A DNA stretch of 5,335 bases from Desulfobacterales bacterium (GTDB lineage: Bacteria; Desulfobacterota; Desulfobacteria; Desulfobacterales; UBA5852), in the NCBI GenBank assembly GCA_030066455.1, contig JASJBQ010000325.1:1-5335 (forward strand), written 5' to 3'. Of this stretch, positions 1-5,335 are shown piece by piece. The position numbers and the translations under genes were made by a program. The notes beneath the pieces are model-generated. The model had not been told where the DNA came from. It searched no databases and saw only the letters and a program-made list of their open reading frames with translations. Each line of letters opens with the position of its first letter. Within the stretch, counting starts at the first letter, position 1.

Positions 1-407
1 TGGACGGGCAACGGTTTCCCGAACTCTACGGCGACCTCTACCACAAGGTCAAAATCAATTATTATCCGCCGCGGGGCGACAACAAGGAAGGCTGGGACAA
101 CATCGACATCATGGGATGGCTGGGCTACCCCATGCAGATCAAGGTCGATTTCCTCTGCCGCGACAGCATTCTGGCAGCCCCGCTGATCCTCGACGTGGCC
201 CTGTTCATGGACCTGGCCGCACGCTGCGGCTGGCACGGGCTGCAGAGCTGGCTGGCCTTCTACTTCAAGAGCCCGACCCTTCCTGGGGGCGAAGGGCCCG
301 AACATGATTTATTCCGGCAGCTCAAAGCGCTCAAACGGCAATTGCGCACGGCGGCACGTGCCACGGCGACGTCGGGCGTGGACGGCGAACCGGGGCGTGC
401 CAACTGA
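1..407 (+). CDS. ino1: myo-inositol-1-phosphate synthase, C-terminal part (5' end outside window)
   Basis: The enzyme converts D-glucose 6-phosphate to 1D-myo-inositol 3-phosphate using NAD as a transient cofactor; it is cytosolic and is the first step toward inositol lipids or inositol-containing solutes. The gene enters from the left edge; the first whole codon is at 3, leaving 134 residues. The visible part matches the end of the eukaryote-like synthase family in order: a GDNKEGWD segment (residues 25-32), a strand ending in CRDSILAAPLILD (52-64), which mirrors the CEDSLLAAPIILD block of the yeast enzyme, and FYFKSP (86-91), mirroring its YLTKAP. Lysines 28 and 89 would correspond to lysines implicated in catalysis in yeast, by alignment from memory. 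The last 40 residues are a basic, Arg/Ala-rich tail that is poorly conserved in the family. The NAD-binding Rossmann half is not in the window. Family assignment is firm; the product's use in this cell is unknown. Confidence 0.88.
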   Translation, partial: DGQRFPELYGDLYHKVKINYYPPRGDNKEGWDNIDIMGWLGYPMQIKVDFLCRDSILAAPLILDVALFMDLAARCGWHGLQSWLAFYFKSPTLPGGEGPEHDLFRQLKALKRQLRTAARATATSGVDGEPGRAN

Positions 408-430
408 AACGCCGACGCTGCCGGTGAACG

Positions 431-434
431 AGGG
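431..434 (+). promoter_or_regulatory. Weak ribosome binding site of the thioesterase gene
   Basis: An AGGG lies five bases before the ATG at 440. It is a short match but is the only purine run near this start, and there is no other in-frame ATG until residue 133, so it supports the chosen start. The 32-base gap after the upstream stop leaves no obvious room for a promoter. Confidence 0.45.
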
Positions 435-439
435 CGCGC

Positions 440-925
440 ATGCGACGAAGAACCATCACCTGGCACCCACCGGAAGCCAGCCACCGCGACACGGCCGCTC
501 TCACCGGTCTGGAATATCTCCAAGCCCTCAAGGACGGCCGGGTCGAACGTCCTCCGGCGGCGGTTCTGGTGGGCTACCGCATCGCGTCGCTTGCGGCCGG
601 CCAGGTCAGCTACGAACTGGTCCCGGAGGAGGCGCACTACAACCCCTTTGCCACGGTTCACGGCGGGATTTTGGCCACGCTTCTGGATTCGGCCCTGACG
701 GCTGCGGTGATTTCGACCCTGCCCCGGGGGCGGAGCTGCTCGACGAGCGAGATCAAAATCAACTACCTGCGTCCGGTCACCGCGGAAAACGGCCGGCTGG
801 TCTGCGAAGCCCAAGCGGTCCATGTCGGACGGCGCATGGCGGCCGCCGAAGCCAAAGTAAAGGACGCCCACGGACGGCTCTGCGCCATGGGGGTCGGCTC
901 CTGCCTGATCTTCGCTGCCACCTGA
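440..925 (+). CDS. PaaI-family hotdog-fold thioesterase
   Basis: Predicted to hydrolyse an acyl-CoA or aryl-CoA thioester in the cytoplasm; the substrate cannot be read from the sequence. The 161 residues fit a single hotdog domain of the PaaI/4HBT type with an N-terminal extension of about 40 residues. Landmarks are YNPFATVHGG (67-76), with the HGG at 74-76 that begins the hotdog helix, D83 in the following LLDSA as the likely catalytic acid, the strand EIKINYLRPV (104-113), and the final strands GRRMAAAEAKVKD (130-142) and LCAMGVGSCLIF (147-158). All are in the expected order and spacing. It starts 32 bases after the inositol-phosphate synthase stop on the same strand, so the two are probably co-transcribed, although no known pathway links them. 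Many members are annotated only as 'hotdog fold thioesterase'; a role in phenylacetate breakdown is not supported by the neighbours. Confidence 0.88.
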   Translation: MRRRTITWHPPEASHRDTAALTGLEYLQALKDGRVERPPAAVLVGYRIASLAAGQVSYELVPEEAHYNPFATVHGGILATLLDSALTAAVISTLPRGRSCSTSEIKINYLRPVTAENGRLVCEAQAVHVGRRMAAAEAKVKDAHGRLCAMGVGSCLIFAAT

Positions 926-1219
926 ACGCCGGCCACGGCACCTACCATCCGAGACGCGTCCCGGTCGCAGGAGCAGGCGCCGGCGGAGCCACACATCGCG
1001 ATGCCGGAAACGACCTTGGCCCGTTGCCCCCGGGTGGCCGCTTCCGGCCTGACGCCCCGCAGATTCATCGCTTCGCGGTGCTCCTCCGGTTTGACCCTCC
1101 GGCGGCACCCAGCCATCCATTGTGATGAAGCCTCGATCCCATCCGCGGCCCGCTGCGGGTGCCTGGCCGCTGGAGCTTGCGACCTTCCTGTGTATCCCGG
1201 CGATAGGGATTCGCGTCTT

Positions 1220-1263
1220 TTGACATTTGTTTTACAATCGGCCGTCGTTTTCGGGGCTATATT
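1220..1263 (+). promoter_or_regulatory. Putative promoter region of the hemolysin III gene
   Basis: This is the only clearly AT-rich patch upstream of the membrane-protein gene. It holds a perfect -35 hexamer TTGACA (1220-1225), a TTTACA (1231-1236), a TACAAT (1233-1238) and a TATATT (1258-1263). No pair has ideal 16-18 base spacing: TTTACA to TATATT is 21 bases, and TTGACA has no good -10 at 17. The exact promoter is therefore not resolved; the call rests on composition, position and the individual boxes. Confidence 0.35.
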
Positions 1264-1307
1264 GACGTCATCGCCTCTCACGACCCGGACGCGTAAATTT
1301 TACCGAG

Positions 1308-1314
1308 AAGGGAG
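1308..1314 (+). promoter_or_regulatory. Ribosome binding site of the hemolysin III gene
   Basis: AAGGGAG lies eight bases before the ATG at 1323, a strong Shine-Dalgarno match at good spacing. It fixes the start at 1323 rather than at the in-frame ATG nine residues into the protein. Confidence 0.75.
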
Positions 1315-1322
1315 CGATCGCC

Positions 1323-1964
1323 ATGCCCTACAAACTGCGGGATCCCATGAGCGGCCTGACCCATTTCATCGGTATCCTTCTGGCGGCCGCCGGATTGGTC
1401 GTCCTGCTCACGCGGGCCAGGGAACCTTACACGGCCTGGCATGCCGTGGGGTTTGCGGTCTTCGGCGGCGCCATGGTTTTGCTCTACACCTGCAGCACCC
1501 TTTACCACTGGCTGCCCGTTACAGGGCACCGTCGCGAGCTTTGGCGCAAACTCGACCATATGATGATCTTCATTTTCATTGCCGCCTCCTACACGCCCAT
1601 TTGTCTGGTCACGCTAAGGGGGGCCTGGGGATGGTCGATCCTGGGGACGGTCTGGGGAATCGCCCTGGCCGGTCTCGTGATGAAGCTTTTCTGGCTGAAC
1701 GCACCGCGCCGCGTCTACACCGCGATCTATGTCCTGATGGGCTGGGTCATCGTCGTGGGCATCTGGCCCCTGAGCCAGGCCCTGGCGTTCCCGGGGCTTA
1801 TGTGGATGGCGGTGGGCGGTTTTTTCTACACGACGGGCGCGGTCATTTACGCCACCCGAAAGCCCGACCCCTGGCCCCGCTTTTTCGGCTTCCACGAGGT
1901 TTTTCATGTTCTCGTCATGCTGGGCAGCCTGGCCCATTTCTGGATGACCTATCGTTATGTTTAA
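1323..1964 (+). CDS. Hemolysin III / PAQR-family integral membrane protein
   Basis: This 213-residue inner-membrane protein has the usual family length and seven hydrophobic segments, at about 12-30, 40-57, 79-97, 104-123, 131-150, 158-176 and 188-208. The family-defining residues are all present: S58 and H62 (S-x3-H, in CSTLYHW), D78 in KLDHMMIF followed by AASYTP (87-92), and H191 and H195 (H-x3-H, in FGFHEVFH). In the related adiponectin receptors the three equivalent histidines bind zinc in a site with hydrolase activity, so an intramembrane metal-dependent hydrolase is plausible by homology. The name comes from a Bacillus cereus protein reported as haemolytic; bacterial members are mostly uncharacterised and haemolysis should not be assumed. 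The gene has its own upstream AT-rich region and a strong ribosome binding site, and it converges on the peptidase gene with 16 bases between stops. It is probably monocistronic. Family call is very secure, function uncertain. Confidence 0.93.
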   Translation: MPYKLRDPMSGLTHFIGILLAAAGLVVLLTRAREPYTAWHAVGFAVFGGAMVLLYTCSTLYHWLPVTGHRRELWRKLDHMMIFIFIAASYTPICLVTLRGAWGWSILGTVWGIALAGLVMKLFWLNAPRRVYTAIYVLMGWVIVVGIWPLSQALAFPGLMWMAVGGFFYTTGAVIYATRKPDPWPRFFGFHEVFHVLVMLGSLAHFWMTYRYV

Positions 1965-1980
1965 ACCGCTGTGAGGAAGA

Positions 1981-3183
1981 TCAGGCGATCATTTGCACGG
2001 CGTCGTCAAAGCGGGTGAGCGGCTCCAGGCCCTCTGCGGTGACCACGTGGGTGTTCTCGATGCCCACCACCCCCCGTCCGGGGATGATCAGTTTGGGCTC
2101 GAGCGCGATGGTCATGCCCTCGACCAGCGGCATGTCCTGCCCCTTGGCCAGAAAGGGGTACTCGTCCAGCTCCAGCCCGACCCCGTGGCCGATGAAGCGG
2201 ATGCGCTGGTCGTCGGCACCCATGAACCATTCCCCCCAACCGTTGTCCGCGGCCCAGGTCACGGCCGCGGCGTAAAGATCGCCGGCCGGGGTGCCCGGCC
2301 GGGCCTTGCGGCGGATGATCGCCTGGAGATCCAGCATGGCCTGGTGGGCTTCCAGAAGATCCGCCGGCAGTTCGCCCAGGGCGAAGATGCGCGTGTGGTC
2401 GGCGATATAACCCTGCCAGGCAAAGACGTAGTCCAGCAGGATGGGCTCGCCGGGTCGGATGCGATCGAAGCCCGCCCCCTGGGCCACGGCCGGGCTGACC
2501 CCGGTGCCGCCGGTGGGGGAGGCCAGATAGCTGGGTACGGCCGCGGGCGGTCCGGCCAGCAGGTGCCCGTAGAACATCTCGCCGCCGAACATGCGCATGC
2601 GCACGATGCCCTGGTGGCCGCGCCGGCGGGCCTCGGCCTCCACCCGACCGGCCAGTTCCACTTCGGTCATGCCTTCGCGGATCAAATCTTTCACGCTGCC
2701 GGCCACGGCGTCCGCCTGGCGCGCGGCCGTGCGCATCCGCTCGAGCTCGTAGGCTGACTTGACCGCCCGAATACGGCGCAGGCCAGGGGAGATATCGGTC
2801 AATGCGACACCTGCAAACAGACGGGCGTATTGCAGGTAAAGCGCGGCCGGGATGACATCCAGCTCCATCCCCAGCCGCTCCGGCGGCGCATTGCCGTGGG
2901 CCTTGAGGATGTCGACGATCTGACGCGGGCTTTTGAGCGCCACGATGTGGTCCAGGGCCGATTCGGCCCGGGCGCGCTCCAAGCTTTTGCGCACCATCAG
3001 CACGGGGTCGCCTGCGGCCGGCACGAAAAGGTGGGCCTGCTGGACAGTGCCGGCCAGGTAGAAAAGGTCGGTGTTCTGGAGGACGAGGGCGCCGTCCAGT
3101 CCGGCGTCCCTGAGGTATTGCTGAAACAATGCAATCCGGCGAACGAGTTCATCCGCGGGTGTGGTGGTGATCAGCGGCGGCAT
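1981..3183 (-). CDS. M24-family metallopeptidase (Xaa-Pro dipeptidase/aminopeptidase-like)
   Basis: Predicted cytosolic peptidase that removes an N-terminal residue before proline or splits Xaa-Pro dipeptides with a dinuclear metal centre. The start was placed at the ATG at 3183, giving 400 residues, because AGGAG sits eight bases upstream; an in-frame ATG at 3240 would add 19 residues lacking family character. The N-terminal creatinase/prolidase-like domain spans about 10-140 and the pita-bread catalytic domain about 145-395. All five metal ligands are visible: D251 (ILLDY), D262 (GYIADHTR), H333 (GHGVGLELDEYP), E362 (ALEPK) and E376 (GIENTHVV). No signal peptide is seen. Substrate is not certain, since M24B includes prolidases, aminopeptidase P and creatinase-like enzymes; the intact site argues for an active peptidase. 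It lies 141 bases downstream of the helicase on the same strand, so it is either its operon partner or separately transcribed. Confidence 0.88.
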   Translation of the reverse strand: MPPLITTTPADELVRRIALFQQYLRDAGLDGALVLQNTDLFYLAGTVQQAHLFVPAAGDPVLMVRKSLERARAESALDHIVALKSPRQIVDILKAHGNAPPERLGMELDVIPAALYLQYARLFAGVALTDISPGLRRIRAVKSAYELERMRTAARQADAVAGSVKDLIREGMTEVELAGRVEAEARRRGHQGIVRMRMFGGEMFYGHLLAGPPAAVPSYLASPTGGTGVSPAVAQGAGFDRIRPGEPILLDYVFAWQGYIADHTRIFALGELPADLLEAHQAMLDLQAIIRRKARPGTPAGDLYAAAVTWAADNGWGEWFMGADDQRIRFIGHGVGLELDEYPFLAKGQDMPLVEGMTIALEPKLIIPGRGVVGIENTHVVTAEGLEPLTRFDDAVQMIA

Positions 3184-3324
3184 GGTCGGTGCTCCTGGGT
3201 AGGGTGATGGGAGTGGAAACATCCCCAAACATGCATCCAACGGTTCAGGCCCTAAAGCCCGTCAGCTTTTCGGTTGTGATATTTGTGCAAACCTAAGGCT
3301 TTTGGCACAGGCTTTCAACGGTTT
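3184..3324 (-). promoter_or_regulatory. Helicase-peptidase intergenic region with a possible promoter
   Basis: This 141-base minus-strand leader is AT-richer than the flanking genes. Read on the minus strand, TTGAAA (plus positions 3313-3318) and TAGGTT (3290-3295) are 17 bases apart, a marginal sigma-70-like pair that would give a leader of about 100 bases. CAACGGTT occurs twice in direct orientation, at 3238-3245 and 3316-3323. GCCCGTC at 3257-3263 can pair with GACGGGC at 3328-3334, but over a 64-base loop, so it is not a convincing terminator for the helicase gene. Confidence 0.25.
3192..3196 (-). promoter_or_regulatory. Ribosome binding site that sets the peptidase start
   Basis: Read on the minus strand this is AGGAG, eight bases before the ATG at 3183. 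It favours that start over the ATG at 3240, whose upstream sequence lacks a comparable purine run. Confidence 0.75.
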
Positions 3325-5335
3325 TCAGACGGGCGGCGGGTTGGCGAACGTCTGGACCACCTCGGCCACTTCGCGCCCCGGCCCCAGGCACACCGGCCGC
3401 CACTCGGCCGGAAACAGCTCCCGGTAGCGCCGCTGGCCGTAGCGCTGGTCGAGCAGCATCACGATCCCCCGGTCGCGCGAGGTCCGGATGACGCGGCCCA
3501 CGGCCTGAAGGACGCGATTGAAGCCCGGCAGGCGATATGCGAAGTCGAACCCGGCCTGACGGTGGGTTTCGAAATAGTCGCGGATCAGGTCCCGCTCGAG
3601 TCCGATGCCCGGAAGCCCCACCCCGACGATGACGGCACCTGCGAGCCGGTCGCCGGTGAGGTCGATTCCCTCGCCGAAAATGCCGCCCATGACGACAAAG
3701 CCCACCAGCGGGCCGGGGCGCTCGTCGCTGAACTTTGCCAGGAAGGCGTCCCGCTCGCTTTCGGTCATCTGACCCGCCTGCACGACGGCGGGCAGGTTCG
3801 GGTACCGGTCGGCAAAGCGCGTGTGTACCATCTGCAAATAGGCATACGAGGGGAAGAAGGCCAGGTAATTGCCAGGACGGTGGCGCACCAGATCACCGAC
3901 GGCCCCCGCCACCGCGTCCGCCGTCTGCGCTCGATCGCGGTAATAGGTCGAGATGCGACCGTCGATGGCCAGGCAGAGGTTTTCACGGGGAAAGGGCGAT
4001 GCCAGCCGCAGATAGCGCGTGCGTTCGTCTCCGCCGAAAAGGGTGTTGAAATAGTCGAAGGGTGTCAGGGTGGCCGAAAAAAAGACCGCCGCCCGGCAGC
4101 GCGTGAGGGCTTCGGCCATCTGCCGGGCCGGGTCGATGCAGAAGAGTTTGAGGCGCAGGTTCCGGGCATCAGCTTCGGAGCAGGTGGCGTAGGCCCGGTC
4201 ATACTGCTCGGCCACGCGAAGGAACGCGGCAACGTCGAAGTAGAGCTGAATCAAGTCCTCCCGCCAGTCCGTGGCGATGTTCTGCAGCAGCCACTTTTCC
4301 GCGCGGGTCATGAAACGCGTCAGCCGGGGCAGCAGCGTCGCGGGAGGCTCGGCGACGGCCACGGCCCCACCGCCGACCAGGCACTCGCGGCGGGCCGTGG
4401 CCAGCCAGGCGTTGATCCGCCCCAGCGTCCGATGGAGCGCAGGGTGGTCTTCCCGCAGTTCGCGCCGCAGCGCCAGGAAGGGTTGTTTGTCGAGAGCGGC
4501 CGAGAACATTTCCCGTGAGCGGTCCACGAGGTTGTGGGCCTCGTCGATCAGAAAAGTAAAATCGTTGCCCGCCTCGTCGAAAAAGCGCCGCAGGTAGACG
4601 CGGGGGTCGAAGGCGTAATTGTAGTCCGCGATGACCATGTCGGTCCACAGGGCCATGTCCAGGCTGAGCTCGAAGGGGCATACCGCGTGGTCTTCGGCCA
4701 AGCGCGTCAGGGTGTCGCGGTCAAGGGCCATCTGCAAGAAGGCGGCCTGCCGGGCCCCTTTGAGGCGATCGTAATGGCCGCGCGCCCGGGGACACTCCTC
4801 CGGGGAGCAGGCCGCTTCAGGGTGAGGGCAGAGCTTGTCCTTGGCCGTGAGGGTCAGGCTTTTAAAGTCCAAACCCGCAACGCAGAGCAGCGCCAGGGCC
4901 TTTTGGGCCGCTTTCTGCCCGGTGGTGCGGGCGGTGAGGTAGAAAACCCGGGAGGTCAGGCCGGCGCCCATGGCTTTGACGGCCGGGAAGACGACGCCCA
5001 GGGTTTTGCCGATGCCGGTCGGGGCCTGGATCATGGCCGGATGCCCCTCCTGGACGGCGCGGTAGACGGCCACCGCCATGCGGCGCTGGCCGGCGCGATA
5101 GTCCTTGAACGGGAAGGCCAGCGCCTGGATGGCGCGGTCGCGCCGCCGCCGCCACTGGTCGAGCCCCTCGGCCCAGGCCAGGAATTCGGCCACGAGGGCT
5201 TCGGCAAATGCGGCCAGGGCCTCGAATTCGAAGCGCTGCCGGATTTCGAGTGTGCGCTGGTTTTCGAGATGATAGTAGGTCAGTTGGGCGTCGATCCGCT
5301 CAAGGCCGTGCGCGGCCGCGTACATCCAGGCGTAG
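3325..5335 (-). CDS. XPD/DinG-like ATP-dependent DNA helicase with Fe-S cysteines (N-terminus outside window)
   Basis: Superfamily 2 helicase of the Rad3/XPD/DinG group, expected to unwind DNA 5'-3' with ATP during repair or resolution of unusual structures. The frame stays open through the right edge (Tyr-Ala-Trp precede the first in-window Met at 5325), so the true start lies outside. Numbered from that Met (666 residues): Walker A APTGIGKT (101-108); four cysteines C166, C173, C178 and C216 between motifs Ia and II, the XPD-type 4Fe-4S pattern; DEAH box (261-264); motif III FFSATL (415-420); motif IV FFPSY (490-494); motif V GGIFGEGIDLTG (547-558); motif VI QAVGRVIRTSRDRG (607-620). All core motifs are intact. 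Residues 1-70 look like the end of a further N-terminal domain, because bacterial proteins of this type often carry a RecB-like PD-(D/E)XK nuclease fold before the helicase. This is not classical E. coli DinG, hence no symbol. Confidence 0.9.
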   Translation of the reverse strand, partial: YAWMYAAAHGLERIDAQLTYYHLENQRTLEIRQRFEFEALAAFAEALVAEFLAWAEGLDQWRRRRDRAIQALAFPFKDYRAGQRRMAVAVYRAVQEGHPAMIQAPTGIGKTLGVVFPAVKAMGAGLTSRVFYLTARTTGQKAAQKALALLCVAGLDFKSLTLTAKDKLCPHPEAACSPEECPRARGHYDRLKGARQAAFLQMALDRDTLTRLAEDHAVCPFELSLDMALWTDMVIADYNYAFDPRVYLRRFFDEAGNDFTFLIDEAHNLVDRSREMFSAALDKQPFLALRRELREDHPALHRTLGRINAWLATARRECLVGGGAVAVAEPPATLLPRLTRFMTRAEKWLLQNIATDWREDLIQLYFDVAAFLRVAEQYDRAYATCSEADARNLRLKLFCIDPARQMAEALTRCRAAVFFSATLTPFDYFNTLFGGDERTRYLRLASPFPRENLCLAIDGRISTYYRDRAQTADAVAGAVGDLVRHRPGNYLAFFPSYAYLQMVHTRFADRYPNLPAVVQAGQMTESERDAFLAKFSDERPGPLVGFVVMGGIFGEGIDLTGDRLAGAVIVGVGLPGIGLERDLIRDYFETHRQAGFDFAYRLPGFNRVLQAVGRVIRTSRDRGIVMLLDQRYGQRRYRELFPAEWRPVCLGPGREVAEVVQTFANPPPV

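Larger units (their letters stand above)
926..1322. other. 397-base intergenic region with no convincing gene
   Basis: From 926 to about 1205 the sequence is GC-rich. Frames are open on both strands, but they give Arg/Ala/Gly-rich translations with no recognisable motif, as expected by chance at this composition. One minus-strand frame (946-1122) has coding-like third-position GC and is discussed as a finding. No U-tract terminator is visible after the thioesterase stop. A 7-base CGCCGGC at 927-933 can pair with GCCGGCG at 979-985, but the 45-base loop makes it unconvincing. From about 1205 to 1303 the sequence becomes AT-richer and probably holds the promoter and leader of the downstream membrane-protein gene. 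Confidence 0.6.

Noticed and set aside
1036..1053. A minus-strand GTCAGGCCGGAAG resembling the conserved tip of the bacterial signal recognition particle RNA
   Set aside because: The 3' side of the SRP tip (the GCAGC side of the internal loop) is absent, and the flanking sequence does not extend the helix. It is only a short GGCC/GGCC hairpin.
260..1120. A 286-codon minus-strand open frame opposite the thioesterase
   Set aside because: The plus-strand thioesterase has full family motifs in order; the opposite frame is low-complexity Arg/Gly-rich and lacks a credible ribosome binding site.
1965..1980. A bidirectional terminator between the convergent membrane-protein and peptidase genes
   Set aside because: The 16-base gap and its edges hold no stem with a T-tract; any terminator would have to lie inside the coding ends and none is evident.
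1001..2275. A long plus-strand open frame of 424 codons across the gap, the membrane-protein gene and the end of the peptidase gene
   Set aside because: It covers the hemolysin III gene in another frame and then runs antisense to the peptidase. Its translation has no family motifs and is Arg/Pro/His-rich, as expected for a shadow frame in GC-rich DNA.
3184..3240. Extending the peptidase to the upstream in-frame ATG at 3240
   Set aside because: The 19 extra residues are Pro-rich and not part of the M24 family, there is no good ribosome binding site upstream, and a strong one precedes the ATG at 3183.
1993..4518. Long plus-strand open frames opposite the peptidase and helicase genes (1993-2757 and 3283-4518)
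   Set aside because: Both lie opposite strongly recognised genes and are explained by the high third-position GC of the true frames; their translations show no domains.
1..5335. A defence island, CRISPR array, insertion sequence or tRNA-associated integration site
   Set aside because: I saw no regularly spaced repeats, transposase or integrase motifs, or tRNA cloverleaf by reading either strand. The helicase alone is not evidence of a defence system.

Overview
The window is a GC-rich stretch of an ordinary bacterial chromosome. It holds five protein-coding genes, two of them cut by the window edges. I see no RNA genes, CRISPR arrays, insertion sequences or phage genes. The GC richness, the eukaryote-like inositol-phosphate synthase and the Rad3/DinG-type helicase would suit a Desulfobacterota-like organism (relatives of Desulfosarcina/Desulfococcus). 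That placement is an impression from protein style, not a demonstrated assignment.

Left part, plus strand (1-925): the C-terminal third or so of a myo-inositol-1-phosphate synthase. A complete PaaI-type hotdog thioesterase follows after 32 bases, probably co-transcribed. Next comes a 397-base gap (926-1322) with no convincing gene. Its last 110 bases turn AT-rich and look like the promoter region of the next gene.

Middle (1323-1964, plus strand): a complete hemolysin III/PAQR-family seven-helix membrane protein with its full set of metal-site residues, probably monocistronic. It converges, with only 16 bases between stop codons, on the minus-strand block.

Right part, minus strand (1981-5335): read in transcription order, this is a large XPD/DinG-like helicase with four iron-sulfur-type cysteines. 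Its 5' end lies beyond the right edge. After 141 bases comes a complete M24-family (Xaa-Pro dipeptidase-like) metallopeptidase. They may form one transcription unit, although the gap is large enough for a separate promoter.

The genes do not add up to one recognisable pathway. Inositol phosphate synthesis, acyl-CoA hydrolysis, a membrane protein, peptide turnover and DNA repair look like a housekeeping assortment. I found no sign of a new defence or mobile system. The two points most worth following up are the out-of-window N-terminus of the helicase, which may carry a nuclease domain, and the unexplained 926-1322 gap.
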